A DNA stretch of 64,000 bases from TMP-86 sp039807285 (GCA_044226785.1 JBGAGK010000001.1:252138-316137); one strand, 5' to 3'; shown: positions 1 to 9,331, counted from the stretch's first letter. Numbers and translations are program-made. Notes: generated by a model not told the origin, from the sequence alone.

Positions 1-1099
1 TGCCAGCAACCTCGGTGGAGCCTTCGACGATTCACGCCGCGCGGACAGCCATTACGCAAGAGCCCATGAGACCATGGCCGAACTGCTGGGCGCGGACAGT
101 CCCGGCGAGATCACCCTCGGTCAATCCATGACCATGCTGACCTTCCACGTCTCGCGGTCACTGGGCCGTCGATTCCGGCCGGGTGAGGAAATCATCGTCA
201 CGCAGATGGACCACGAGGGAAACATCTCCCCCTGGCTGCATCTCGCCGAGGATCTGGGGCTCAAGATCCGCTGGTTGCCGTTCAACCGTGACACCTGGCG
301 GATCGAGCCGGCCGACCTCGGCCCGCTGCTCAATGAGCGTACCCGGCTGCTGGCGCTGAACTACGCGAGCAACCTCACGGGCTCGATCAATCCGGTGGCA
401 GAGCTGTCGCAGATGGCGAAACGCGCCGGAGCGCTGGTATACGTGGACGCCGTGCAATTCGTGCCGCACGGGCTGGCCGACGTGTCACGCCTGGGCTGCG
501 ACTTCCTCGCCTGCTCGGCCTACAAGTTCTTCGGTCCACACCTGGGAGTGCTGTGGGGGCGGGCCGATCTGCTGCGTGAACTGCACGCTTACGCCGTACG
601 CTGCAATACCCAGGATCTGCCGGGCCGGCACGAACTGGGCACGCCACAGACAGAACTTCTGGCAGGCCTTGCGGCTGCGGTCGATTACCTGGTCTGGCTG
701 GGGCAGGTCACCGGAGGCAGCGGCTCGCGGCGCGCGCTCATTACCCATGCCTATGCATCGGCCAGCCGTCACGAGATGCCGCTGGCGCAGCTGTTGATCG
801 ATGAATTGCGGCGTATTCCCGGGCTTGCAATCCAGGGCATCAGCGACTCGAACCGGTTGAACGTCCGCGTGCCCACCATTTCGTTCACGCACCCCCGGCA
901 CCGTAACAGCGATCTTGCACGATCACTGGGCGAGGCAGGCATCAACGTCTGGTCAGGACACAACTATGCTTACCAGGTGGCTCGATTCCTGGGACTCGAT
1001 GAACGCGAAGGGGTGCTGCGCATCGGCCTTGCCCACTACAACACCCAGGCAGAGGTCGAGGGCATTGCCAGCCGGCTGCGCGGTCTGATCACCGGCTGA
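1..1099 (+). CDS. Cysteine-desulfurase-like aminotransferase class V (5' truncated by window)
   Basis: PLP-dependent fold-type I enzyme of the class V aminotransferase/cysteine desulfurase superfamily. The open frame runs in from the window edge (from base 2, reading ASNLGGAFDDSRRAD), so the true start lies upstream and the ATG at 74 is internal. The segment MDHEGNISPW and the SAYKFFGPHLG motif, whose Lys is the expected Schiff-base residue, match the cysteine desulfurase-like (SufS/IscS-related) subgroup. The C-terminal small domain is complete and ends at a TGA. The next gene is convergent. Whether the substrate is cysteine is unknown; many members of this subgroup act on other amino compounds. 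Confidence 0.85.
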   Translation, partial: ASNLGGAFDDSRRADSHYARAHETMAELLGADSPGEITLGQSMTMLTFHVSRSLGRRFRPGEEIIVTQMDHEGNISPWLHLAEDLGLKIRWLPFNRDTWRIEPADLGPLLNERTRLLALNYASNLTGSINPVAELSQMAKRAGALVYVDAVQFVPHGLADVSRLGCDFLACSAYKFFGPHLGVLWGRADLLRELHAYAVRCNTQDLPGRHELGTPQTELLAGLAAAVDYLVWLGQVTGGSGSRRALITHAYASASRHEMPLAQLLIDELRRIPGLAIQGISDSNRLNVRVPTISFTHPRHRNSDLARSLGEAGINVWSGHNYAYQVARFLGLDEREGVLRIGLAHYNTQAEVEGIASRLRGLITG

Positions 1100-1125
1100 G
1101 CACGGCGGGCCGGCATGTGCAGCAC

Positions 1126-1150
1126 GGTGCCAGACCGGTGCCAGACCGGT
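1126..1150. repeat. 11-bp tandem repeat (GGTGCCAGACC, 2.3 copies)
   Basis: Two perfect copies of GGTGCCAGACC follow each other directly and a third begins with GGT. The array fills most of the gap between two convergent genes and ends next to the redoxin stop codon. It is probably replication slippage; no terminator T-tract is visible. Confidence 0.8.
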
Positions 1151-1702
1151 TCACGCAGCGCTGATTTCCGCCACCGCCGGTATCAGTCCGGCCGCGGCCG
1201 TCACGGAAGCCGGCGTCGCGCCCGCGGCGCAGGATTCCTGTGCCAGCGCGCCGATCTCGGCACCCAGGCGCAGATCGTCCACAGGCCCGAAAGCGTGTTT
1301 GCGGATGAAACCGTGCCGGTCGATCAGCAGCAGGCTGGGTGTGCCCCGCATCTGATAGGTTTCCATGGTGCGCGGAATCGGGCCCTGGGGACTCGCCATG
1401 TCCAGACCCACCGGAAACCGGATCCGGAATTCATGCAGATAGGCCCTGATCACGGCCGGGGTGATGGCAACGTGATGTTCGAACGTGGCATGCAGTCCCA
1501 CCACGGCCACGTCACGTGGCTCGAACGTGGTGTGAATGCGCAACGCCTGCGGGATGCCGTGGGTATTGGAATCCCGGCACAGCACCTGGAACGCACAAAG
1601 CACCACTACGCGGCCACGCAACCCGGACAGCAGGAGCGGTGTTTCACAATTGAACCAGGATTGAATGAACCATTCCGGGGCAAGCTGGGGGACATTGGTC
1701 AT
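1151..1702 (-). CDS. Redoxin/TlpA-like thioredoxin-fold protein with CxxS site
   Basis: 183-residue thioredoxin-fold protein of the AhpC-TSA/redoxin type. FQVLCRDSNTHGIPQA occupies the place of the redox-active CxxC, but the second cysteine is Ser (C-R-D-S). The downstream features RIRFPVGLD, the cis-Pro in MRGTPSLLLID and HGFIRKHAFG are typical of the family. No signal peptide is obvious, so it is probably cytosolic. ATG at 1702 is chosen because the frame upstream lacks family similarity and would overlap the divergent [2Fe-2S] gene. A single-Cys site suggests a monothiol or peroxidase-like role rather than a disulfide oxidoreductase. Exact substrate unknown. Confidence 0.75.
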   Translation of the reverse strand: MTNVPQLAPEWFIQSWFNCETPLLLSGLRGRVVVLCAFQVLCRDSNTHGIPQALRIHTTFEPRDVAVVGLHATFEHHVAITPAVIRAYLHEFRIRFPVGLDMASPQGPIPRTMETYQMRGTPSLLLIDRHGFIRKHAFGPVDDLRLGAEIGALAQESCAAGATPASVTAAAGLIPAVAEISAA

Positions 1703-1755
1703 GATGTTGGCCTGGCAGGTGCGCTCCTGCCGGATAATTCCCTGTTGCGGATTGA

Positions 1756-1783
1756 TTGGCTTGTGGAGCCGTGCAAATATTCT
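1756..1783 (+). promoter_or_regulatory. Weak candidate sigma70 promoter for the [2Fe-2S] gene
   Basis: TTGGCT and TATTCT, each matching 4 of 6 consensus bases, are separated by 16 bp in the divergent gap upstream of the [2Fe-2S] gene. Position and orientation fit; the match is modest. Confidence 0.3.
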
Positions 1784-1840
1784 CACACTGGCTGCCCGGT
1801 ATCCATCGGCGCAGCTGCAGACATGAGGGACGAGGCACCC

Positions 1841-2308
1841 ATGCTCAGACTGGACATCAACGGCAAGGTTCAACAAGTGGAGGTAGAACCGGACACACCG
1901 CTCCTGTGGGTGCTGCGTGATGTGCTGGAGTTGACCGGCACCAAGTTCGGCTGTGGCATTGCTCTGTGTGGCGCCTGCACGGTTCATGTGGACGGCGTTG
2001 CGGCGCGCGCCTGTGTAGTGCCGGTCTCCGCAGTGGCCGGCCGGAAGGTCACGACCATCGAGGGGATCGGAGCCACCAAGACTGGCAAGGCCGTGCAGCA
2101 GGCATGGACGTCGCACGACGTTCCGCAATGCGGTTACTGCCAGCCAGGCCAGATCATGTCGGCCAGCGCGTTGCTGGCGCAGAACAATGCGCCCAGCGAT
2201 GCCGACATCGACTCGGCGATGAATGGCAACATCTGCCGTTGTGGAACCTACAGCCGGATCCGGGCCGCCATCCACACTGCTGCCGATTCGCTCGCCTCGC
2301 GTTCGTGA
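1841..2308 (+). CDS. [2Fe-2S] small subunit of a xanthine-dehydrogenase-family hydroxylase (IorA/CoxS-like)
   Basis: 155 residues, the usual size for the small iron-sulfur subunit of molybdenum hydroxylases such as isoquinoline 1-oxidoreductase (IorA). The N-terminal plant-type ferredoxin domain has C38, C43, C46 and C58 (FGCGIALCGACTVHVDG). The C-terminal four-helix domain carries CGYCQPGQ and NICRCGTYSRIR for the second cluster. The subunit passes electrons between a molybdopterin large subunit and an acceptor, yet no large-subunit gene follows: the next gene is convergent and unrelated. An ATG at 1823 is an alternative start. Partner presumably encoded elsewhere, or the gene is a relic. 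Confidence 0.9.
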   Translation: MLRLDINGKVQQVEVEPDTPLLWVLRDVLELTGTKFGCGIALCGACTVHVDGVAARACVVPVSAVAGRKVTTIEGIGATKTGKAVQQAWTSHDVPQCGYCQPGQIMSASALLAQNNAPSDADIDSAMNGNICRCGTYSRIRAAIHTAADSLASRS

Positions 2309-2371
2309 ATCCTGCCAGCGCTGCCAGCGCAGACCGCACTGGCAATCCGCCGATCGACCCCTGAAGACCGA

Positions 2372-4669
2372 TCAGCCGGCCAGGGCCGATTGCAGCGCCG
2401 GATGGCTCACCGGATCCGTCGTGGCAAGGGCCGCGCCGATCTCCGCGCCCCCGGCCATCACCCAGCTGCTTACGGAAGCCTCGAAGGCGGCAAGGTTCCC
2501 CAGAAGGTCGCGCAGGGGTTGCGGGCGTCCCATGCAGTACCCCTGCCCATAGTCCACACCGAGATCGGCCATGCGGATCCGCAAGGCATCGGTTTCCACA
2601 TATTCGGCGATGGTCTGCATGGACATGACCTTGGCCAGTTGTGCAATGGCCTTGATCATCGATTCGGAACGCGAGTTGTTGAGGGCATCGCGCACGAAGC
2701 TGCCGTCGATCTTGAGATAACTGACGGCCAGCGCCTTGAGATAGGCCAGGGAACTCACGCCGGTGCCAAAGTCGTCCAGTGCGAACTGGCAGCCCATGTC
2801 CTGGAGCCGCGCCATGAATGCCTGGGCCTTTTCCAGATTGCCGATGGTGGCCGTCTCGGTGAGCTCGAAGCACAGCAGTTCCGGCGGCACCGCGCAGGCC
2901 TTGATCTGCTCGATCACGAATGGCAGGAATTCCGCATCCTGCAGTGACTGACCCGACAGGTTGATTGCAAATCTTGCCGCATCCGGCCCCAATGCCGCGT
3001 TGTGCTGTCCCAGCAGTTCGCAGGCATGCTTCACCACCCACCGGTCGATTGCCGGCATGAGCTGGTAGCGCTCGGCAGCGGACAGGAACTTGCCCGGCGG
3101 TATCACCTCACCCTCGCTCCCTATCATCCGCAGCAGCACTTCGAAGCGTGGCCGACCGTAGTTGCTCCGCAACGGCAGGATGGGTTGTGCGTCCAGCCGG
3201 AAGCGGTCATTGTCCAGCGCCTCACGCACGCTGCCCACGATGATGATGTCGGTGTGACGGCGGATGATGCTCTGGTCCGAGTCCTGGAAAACTTCGATGC
3301 GATTGCGGCCCCGGTCCTTGGCAGCCTTGCAGGCAATTTCAGCCGTGGCCAGCGCATGAGCCAGCTGGTTGCCTGAACCGACGATGGGCGATACGCCGAT
3401 GCTGACTGACACCTGGAGGGATTGCGGTCCGCGCACGGGAGCCGTTCCCGCCACGGCGGTGCATACCGCGGCGGCGATCCCGCCGGCATCCTCGAGTGAG
3501 GTCCGGGGCAGCAGCGCCGCGAAACGATCGCCGGAAATGCGCGACGACAGGGCTCCCGGCGGCAGTTCCTGCGCCAGGATCCCGGCAACGTGCCCGATGA
3601 TCTCGTCTCCCACATGCATGCCGAAGGTTTCGTTGATGACATGCATGCGGTCGATGTCAAGATAGAGGATGGCATGCGATGCGCTGGAACCGCATGAAGC
3701 AAAGGTCACGGCTGCGTGCCGCTCGAATGCGTGGCGCGTCATCAGTCCGGTGCCCGGATCGTACTGCGCCTGGATGATCGCTGTCGCCTTCTTCGCCAGC
3801 AATTCGGCGATACGCTGCTGGTGGTCATCGAAATCAACGGCACTCGGCGGGTTGAACAGCACAAGGACGCCCATGACCCGCTCGGACGGATGACGCACCG
3901 GACAGGCCAGGATCTTGTAAGGAGCCGCCGACTCGTTGGACACACTGGCCGTACGATTGACGATGATGGTGCGCTGCTGCAGCAGCATCCACGCCATCAG
4001 GTGCTTTTCCATCTTCTCGAGGACGCCGCCCGACATCGGCTTGCCGCTGCGGGTCATGCTCATCGACAGACCCTTCTCGGGTACCCAGATGGCAGCCAGC
4101 GACGCATTCAGATGATCGAGGCCGGCCTTCAGGATGGAATCGAGTTCGTCGGCGTCGCTGGCACCGGCCGGCTTCTGCGAGGAGATCTCCACCATAAGCG
4201 ACAGGTCGCGCTCACGGATTCCCAGGTCCCTCTCGCGCAGACCGAGGCTGATGCGCAGGGCCAGTTCGCGGGTCAGGCATTCCAGTGCCGGCATCACCAG
4301 TGACTGCACATAGCTGAGCGGCCGCGGACCGCCACGCGAATCTGCGAACCGGGTGATCAGGGTGATGAACCCCTTCAACCCGGCGGGATCGGTGCGGGCA
4401 GCGAAGCAGTAGGCCATGTGATCGGCGTCGAGCGCGCGCGCGATGCCGCAATCACCGGCATCCCCGGATTCACGGTGCGCCTCTGCCAGGGCTCCGGCGA
4501 CCAGATCCCCGATCGGTGTCGCCGGATGGTCATCCGACGCCCACACGAGTCTGCCAGTCGCATCGTGTACCACCACTGCGGTCACGCTGGGCATGAGCAT
4601 CTTCAGCAGACGCCCGTAGGGATCGAACGATCCCTGCAGTGAAGCAACTTCCTTATCGGTGTCCGGCAT
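2372..4669 (-). CDS. GGDEF/EAL c-di-GMP phosphodiesterase with degenerate GGDEF
   Basis: 765-residue cytosolic signalling protein. The first third holds a PAS-like stretch (VVVHDATGRLVWASDD) and a probable GAF-type domain. The GGDEF domain follows, but its signature is SGDRF, so cyclase activity is unlikely. The C-terminal EAL domain keeps the key residues: EVLLR in place of EALLR, Asn in FAINLSGQSL, ELTET, DDFGTGVSSL, LKIDG and the Glu of IAEYVE. It should therefore hydrolyse c-di-GMP, with the degenerate GGDEF possibly acting as a GTP or c-di-GMP sensor. No transmembrane segment is seen. No partner gene is adjacent, so the input signal is unknown. Confidence 0.9.
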   Translation of the reverse strand: MPDTDKEVASLQGSFDPYGRLLKMLMPSVTAVVVHDATGRLVWASDDHPATPIGDLVAGALAEAHRESGDAGDCGIARALDADHMAYCFAARTDPAGLKGFITLITRFADSRGGPRPLSYVQSLVMPALECLTRELALRISLGLRERDLGIRERDLSLMVEISSQKPAGASDADELDSILKAGLDHLNASLAAIWVPEKGLSMSMTRSGKPMSGGVLEKMEKHLMAWMLLQQRTIIVNRTASVSNESAAPYKILACPVRHPSERVMGVLVLFNPPSAVDFDDHQQRIAELLAKKATAIIQAQYDPGTGLMTRHAFERHAAVTFASCGSSASHAILYLDIDRMHVINETFGMHVGDEIIGHVAGILAQELPPGALSSRISGDRFAALLPRTSLEDAGGIAAAVCTAVAGTAPVRGPQSLQVSVSIGVSPIVGSGNQLAHALATAEIACKAAKDRGRNRIEVFQDSDQSIIRRHTDIIIVGSVREALDNDRFRLDAQPILPLRSNYGRPRFEVLLRMIGSEGEVIPPGKFLSAAERYQLMPAIDRWVVKHACELLGQHNAALGPDAARFAINLSGQSLQDAEFLPFVIEQIKACAVPPELLCFELTETATIGNLEKAQAFMARLQDMGCQFALDDFGTGVSSLAYLKALAVSYLKIDGSFVRDALNNSRSESMIKAIAQLAKVMSMQTIAEYVETDALRIRMADLGVDYGQGYCMGRPQPLRDLLGNLAAFEASVSSWVMAGGAEIGAALATTDPVSHPALQSALAG

Positions 4670-4788
4670 GATGGTGATTGAACATCTGGTTTGGTGACTT
4701 AATTTCGGTCAAATCACCGGCGGGCTCGTTGAACCGCGTCGCAGATCATCCAGAGCCGGAAAGACCGGCCCGGCCGTTGTGACCGGAG

Positions 4789-5178
4789 TCACGCTTTGGC
4801 GCGCAGATGCCTTGCAGCAAGCCTGATCAATGCCGCGCCACCCGGGATCCTGGCCAGGAGGAACAGTCTCCGCCAGAAGCGTCGTGTATCGGGTTGCAGG
4901 GTGGGCAGATCCAGGCTCCGGTACAGATCGGGCAGCGGCTCATGCACGAGGATCGAAGCTGCGTCCACGGTTGCATCACCCGTCTCACCTGAAAGACGCA
5001 GTGTCACACCCCGATCATGCCAGAGGATCTCGATCGTACCCGTGTGCACCGTCATGCCCCGCTGCCACGAAGCATCTGCCGCGGCTGCATCGGCGCCGGC
5101 GGGCAATTCCCGCATGTCGATCAGGCCCCCGCCACGCGCGTTCAGTGAAAAGCGGCCCGTCCAGATTCTGCGATTCAT
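4789..5178 (-). CDS. Small hypothetical protein
   Basis: 129 residues, not recognised. It starts MNRRIWTGRFSLN, has a central stretch of short hydrophobic strands (GTIEILWHDRGVTLRLSG) and a basic, Leu/Arg-rich C-terminal end (FWRRLFLLARIPGG) that could be amphipathic. An alternative ATG at 5211 would add 11 residues and overlap the divergent MATE gene start. Codon usage is GC-rich like the neighbours. The divergent arrangement with the MATE transporter suggests a shared promoter region but gives no function. Confidence 0.55.
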   Translation of the reverse strand: MNRRIWTGRFSLNARGGGLIDMRELPAGADAAAADASWQRGMTVHTGTIEILWHDRGVTLRLSGETGDATVDAASILVHEPLPDLYRSLDLPTLQPDTRRFWRRLFLLARIPGGAALIRLAARHLRAKA

Positions 5179-5205
5179 CGTTGCAATGATATTCTGCCGC
5201 GCTTC

Positions 5206-6636
5206 ATGCATGGCGAAAACACAATATTGCTGCCCGGTCAGCGCATCGGAGCGGATGGCAAGCCGCACCTGGATTATGCCGCAATCGGCGCATTGGCATT
5301 TCCATTCATGCTGAACAGCGCGGTGCAGGCCGTGCTCAATGCCACCGACACCTGGTTCATCGGGCGGTTGTCGGCAAATGCGACGTCGGCCATCGGCGCG
5401 GTGTACTGGCCGGTTCTGGTATTCCTGGTGCTGCTCGGCGGACTGGGCATGGCGGTCCAGACCCTGGTGGCGCAGTGCTACGGGAGCCGGCGCTATGCGC
5501 GCGCATCCCATGTCTCCTGGATATCGCTGTGGGCGGCCCTGTTTACGGTGCCGCTGTTCGTGTACCTGGCGCTTGCAGGGCGCCGGCTGTTTTCGCCATT
5601 CGGCCTGCCTGACGAAGTACTGGCACTGGCGATGGACTACTGGGAGCCGCGCATGCTCACCGCTCCACTGGGCGTGGCGCTCTGGGGGCAGATGGGATTC
5701 TTCAACGGCATAGGCCGGCCCCGAATCACCCTGGTGCTGTCGGTCGGCGTCGCAGTACTCAATGCCCTGCTCAACCAGATCTTCATCTTCCGCTACGGCT
5801 GGGGCATTGCAGGATCCGCATGGGCGACGGGCGTGGCGCAGGCGGTGGGGCTGATCACCGCCATGATGCTGTTCCTGAATTCCGCCACACGCCGCCAGTT
5901 CCGCTCTCACCTGACCCTGCGCCTGCGCACAGCCGGTCTGATCCAGCAGGCGAAGCTGGGCATGCCCATGGGGTTGCTTGCAGCCGCCGACATCCTCGGC
6001 TTTGCCCTGTTCCAGCTCATGCAGGTGCGCCTTGGAACGGTGGACGGTGCCGCATCCCAGATCGTGATGATGCTGACCTCCTTTGCCTACATGCCCGCGT
6101 ACGGTCTCGGACTTGCGGGCACCACGCTCGTGGGTCAGTCGATCGGAGCGGGCCATCGCGACTGGGCGTTTGCGCTCGGCAACCGGATCATCTTCGGGGT
6201 CGTGATTTACATGGGACTCACGGGCATCGCGCTGGCAGTGCTGGGTCCCTGGATCCTGCCCTTCTTCCAGGAGAGTACGGATCCGCGCGCGGCTGCGGTC
6301 GTCACGCGCGCAGGGCTCCTGCTGTGGATTGCGGCCGGCTACCAGTTCTTCGACGGCCTGAACATCTCCAGCAGTGCCTGCCTGCGCGGGGCGGGCGATG
6401 CCCTGGTGCCTGCGTTCATGGTCATCGCCCTGTCATGGCTGGTGTTCGTACCGCTGGCGCATGCACTCTCGTTCGCGCCCGGCCAGGGTTGGGCCTCGTG
6501 GCTTCCGGCGCTGGGATTCGGTACCGTCGGAGGATGGTCGGCCGCCGTGGCCTATATCATGCTGCTGGGACTGATGTTGTGGCTGCGCTGGCGTTCGGGC
6601 GCCTGGCGGCGCATCCAGCTCACGTTCACTCATTGA
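5206..6636 (+). CDS. MATE-family multidrug/organic cation efflux transporter
   Basis: 476-residue inner-membrane protein with about twelve hydrophobic segments in two similar halves. ALAFPFMLNSAVQAVLNATD and the segment FIGRLSANATSAIGAVYWPV are typical of the first helices of MatE domains, and PAYGLGLAGTTLVGQSIGAG repeats the pattern in the second half. Members exchange Na+ or H+ for cationic drugs or metabolites; the substrate cannot be told from sequence. The gene lies 13 bases upstream of nhaA on the same strand, and the two may be cotranscribed, coupling Na+ export with a Na+-driven exporter (inference). Confidence 0.88.
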   Translation: MHGENTILLPGQRIGADGKPHLDYAAIGALAFPFMLNSAVQAVLNATDTWFIGRLSANATSAIGAVYWPVLVFLVLLGGLGMAVQTLVAQCYGSRRYARASHVSWISLWAALFTVPLFVYLALAGRRLFSPFGLPDEVLALAMDYWEPRMLTAPLGVALWGQMGFFNGIGRPRITLVLSVGVAVLNALLNQIFIFRYGWGIAGSAWATGVAQAVGLITAMMLFLNSATRRQFRSHLTLRLRTAGLIQQAKLGMPMGLLAAADILGFALFQLMQVRLGTVDGAASQIVMMLTSFAYMPAYGLGLAGTTLVGQSIGAGHRDWAFALGNRIIFGVVIYMGLTGIALAVLGPWILPFFQESTDPRAAAVVTRAGLLLWIAAGYQFFDGLNISSSACLRGAGDALVPAFMVIALSWLVFVPLAHALSFAPGQGWASWLPALGFGTVGGWSAAVAYIMLLGLMLWLRWRSGAWRRIQLTFTH

Positions 6637-6649
6637 GACGGATTTCTGC

Positions 6650-7840
6650 GTGTCCGGAAAGCCCCCATTCGCATTCAGATACAGCATCTCGCCCGGCGTT
6701 GCGCTGACGGTTGCGGCCGTACTGGCCCTGGCCGTTGCAAATTCTGCCTGGCACGAATCATATCTCCAGCTGTTGCAGCTGCCGCTGGGCTCCGACTCGC
6801 TCCACTTGCGCAAGAGCCTGCTGCTGTGGGTCAACGACGGGCTGATGGCCCTGTTCTTCCTGCTGGTGGGGCTCGAGATCAAGCGTGAACTGCTGACCGG
6901 AGAGCTGTCTTCACCCCGCCGGATGCTGTTGCCGTGCCTGGCGGCCCTGGGCGGCATGATCGTCCCGGCCCTGTTCTATCTGGCGCTCAACCATCATGAC
7001 CCGGTGGCTGCGCGCGGCTGGGCGATTCCCTGCGCCACGGACATCGCGTTCGCACTGGGCGTGATTTCGCTCCTGGGCTCGCGCATACCTCCCGCACTGA
7101 AGCTTTTTCTCATGGCAGTGGCCATCATCGATGACCTCGGCGCCATCCTGATCATCGCACTCTTCTACACCGACGCCCTGTCCCTGACGATGCTCGGCGG
7201 CGCGTCATTGTGCGGACTCGGGCTGCTGGCGATGAACCTTGCAGGCGTTCGCCGGGTTGCCGCGTATCTGCTGACCGGCGCGCTGTTGTGGTACTTCGTG
7301 CTCAAGTCCGGTGTGCATCCCACGATCGCGGGTGTGGTCACGGCTCTGGCGATCCCGCTGCGCGGTTCCCAGGCGCGTTCCCCCACGCAATCCAGTGTGC
7401 TCGAAGCTCTGGAACATCGGCTGGAACCGTGGGTCGAATTCGGCGTGCTCCCAATGTTCGCCTTCTGCAACGCAGGTCTCGATCTTCGTGGCCCGGGCAT
7501 CGACGCCCTTCTGCAGCCCGTCACCCTGGGCATCATGCTCGGCCTGGTGGCCGGCAAGGCGGTTGGTGTCTTCTCGACAGGCTGCCTTCTGGTCGGGATG
7601 GGCTGGGCAGACCGGCCTTCCGGCACTGGCACACTGCATGGCATCGGGGTCGCCTGCCTGTGCGGCATCGGCTTCACCATGAGCCTGTTCATCGGCTCCC
7701 TCGCATTTGGGCAGAGCGGGCCACATGCTGATCAGGTCAGGATGGGCGTGATGGGGGGATCCCTGATCGCCGCCACACTGGGCCTGCTTGTCTTGTGGAT
7801 CGCCGCGGGCAGGACCGTTTCACCCGCTGGAGCGAGGTGA
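6650..7840 (+). CDS. nhaA: Na+/H+ antiporter NhaA
   Basis: 396 residues, close to the 388 of the E. coli protein, with about twelve membrane segments. It contains the diagnostic ATDIAFALG and AIIDDLGAI stretches; the latter carries the paired aspartates that bind Na+ or Li+. It exports Na+ in exchange for H+ for pH and salt homeostasis. The start is GTG at 6650, 13 bases after the MATE gene. Its stop codon overlaps the start of the PBP4 gene (TGATG at 7838-7842), so the three genes look like one transcription unit. Confidence 0.95.
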   Translation: MSGKPPFAFRYSISPGVALTVAAVLALAVANSAWHESYLQLLQLPLGSDSLHLRKSLLLWVNDGLMALFFLLVGLEIKRELLTGELSSPRRMLLPCLAALGGMIVPALFYLALNHHDPVAARGWAIPCATDIAFALGVISLLGSRIPPALKLFLMAVAIIDDLGAILIIALFYTDALSLTMLGGASLCGLGLLAMNLAGVRRVAAYLLTGALLWYFVLKSGVHPTIAGVVTALAIPLRGSQARSPTQSSVLEALEHRLEPWVEFGVLPMFAFCNAGLDLRGPGIDALLQPVTLGIMLGLVAGKAVGVFSTGCLLVGMGWADRPSGTGTLHGIGVACLCGIGFTMSLFIGSLAFGQSGPHADQVRMGVMGGSLIAATLGLLVLWIAAGRTVSPAGAR

Positions 7841-9318
7841 TGCACGGGCGGGCCTGGAGTGTCGTTTCCTGGAAGCTCGCACGGGGCTCGCGGGTCACGG
7901 CGGGGCTCGCGATCATGACGATCACGCTCGCGGTGCCGCCCTGCGCCGTTGCACAGCGTGCACCTGCCGTACCGCCGGCCGTGCTGCAGGCGATTGCCGC
8001 GCAGCGCCTGCCGCAGAGCGCGGTGAGCTTCGTGGTGATGGATCCGGATGATTCGCGGATCGTTGCAGCGCTCAATCCCGCGGTTCCGCGAAGCCCCGCT
8101 TCGACAGTCAAGGTGGTGACCACATTCGCAAGTCTCGACATGCTGGGCCCGGTCTACACCTGGCACACGCGCGCGCTGCTGAAGGGAGAACTGGAAAGCG
8201 GCACGTTGAAGGGCGATCTCGTCCTGCAGGGCGGGGGCGATCCGTACATGACACTGGAACGGTGGTGGAGCTTCGCACGGGCTCTGCGCAACCAGGGTCT
8301 GCAACGCATCCATGGCAACATCATCATCGACGACGGCAGCTTCCATGTCACGCAGACCGATCGGGGTGCCTTCGACGGCAAGCCCAATCGCAACTACAAC
8401 GTGCTGCCCGATGCCCTGATGGTCAATTTCCAGAACGTTGAATTCAGGCTGCGGGCCAATCCGGCCACGCGCAGGGTGGAGATCGATGCCGATCCCCTGC
8501 CTGCCAACCTCGTGATCGACAATCGGGTGCGTTACTCCACCAGCCGCTGCCGTGGACCTTCACGCCGGGTGGACTATGCCGTGGATCCCCGGGACGACCG
8601 CCGCGTCATCTTCAATGGCGCGCTGTCTGCGGAATGTGCGCCCCGGAGTTTCGGCCGCGTCGTGATGAGCCCTGCCGAATACGCCTACGGCACTTTCCTG
8701 GCGATCTGGCGGGAACTGGGCGGGGAATTCGACGGGCAACTGGTGCTGGGGGCCAGTCCTGCCGATGCACGTCCGTACCTGTCCTTCGACTCGCTGAGCC
8801 TGGCGGAAATCGTGCGCCTGACCAACAAGTTCAGCAGCAATCTCATGGCGCGGCACCTGTTGCTCACTCTCGGCATGGAGAGATTCGGCTTGCCGGGCAC
8901 GCCCGGGAAAGGCGCACAGGCCATCGAGGAATGGAGCCGGCAGCGCGGTCTGCCGCTTGCCGATGTGGAACTCGACAATGGTTCGGGCCTGTCGCGTATC
9001 ACGCGGATCACGGTGAGCGAACTGGCCACGGTGCTCAATGCTGCGTACCACAGCCGCTATGCACCCGAATTCCTGAGCTCACTCCCCCTGGCCGGGCTCG
9101 ACGGAACCCTGCGCCGTCGGCTGAAGGAAACGCCGGCCGGCGCTGCCCGTCTCAAGACCGGTCATATCGATGGCGTCAGCGGCATCGCCGGCTATGTCAA
9201 TGCCGGCAGCGGTCATACTTTCGTGGTGGTAAGCCTGGTCAATCATCCGCGTGCCGACTTCGGCGCAGGCGAGCCCGTGCACGCCGCACTCGTGGACTGG
9301 GTACTCGGGAATCTCTAG
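7840..9318 (+). CDS. dacB: D-alanyl-D-alanine carboxypeptidase/endopeptidase (PBP4 type)
   Basis: Periplasmic serine peptidase of family S13 that trims and cleaves peptidoglycan cross-links. The N-terminal region has a hydrophobic export segment (AGLAIMTITLAVPPCAVAQR). The catalytic motifs are all present: SxxK in SPASTVKVV, SxN in NKFSSNLMARHL and KTG in LKTGHIDGVSG. Start chosen at the ATG at 7840, which overlaps the nhaA stop; an in-frame upstream start at 7795 would add 15 residues inside nhaA. Length (492 aa) matches the family. Translational coupling with nhaA is unusual. Confidence 0.92.
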   Translation: MHGRAWSVVSWKLARGSRVTAGLAIMTITLAVPPCAVAQRAPAVPPAVLQAIAAQRLPQSAVSFVVMDPDDSRIVAALNPAVPRSPASTVKVVTTFASLDMLGPVYTWHTRALLKGELESGTLKGDLVLQGGGDPYMTLERWWSFARALRNQGLQRIHGNIIIDDGSFHVTQTDRGAFDGKPNRNYNVLPDALMVNFQNVEFRLRANPATRRVEIDADPLPANLVIDNRVRYSTSRCRGPSRRVDYAVDPRDDRRVIFNGALSAECAPRSFGRVVMSPAEYAYGTFLAIWRELGGEFDGQLVLGASPADARPYLSFDSLSLAEIVRLTNKFSSNLMARHLLLTLGMERFGLPGTPGKGAQAIEEWSRQRGLPLADVELDNGSGLSRITRITVSELATVLNAAYHSRYAPEFLSSLPLAGLDGTLRRRLKETPAGAARLKTGHIDGVSGIAGYVNAGSGHTFVVVSLVNHPRADFGAGEPVHAALVDWVLGNL

Positions 9319-9331
9319 CGCGTTTCGAGCG

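Noticed and set aside
4779..4792. GTGAC-CGGA-GTCAC hairpin at the end of the small hypothetical gene
   Set aside because: Only a 5-bp stem, overlapping the stop codon; could be chance.
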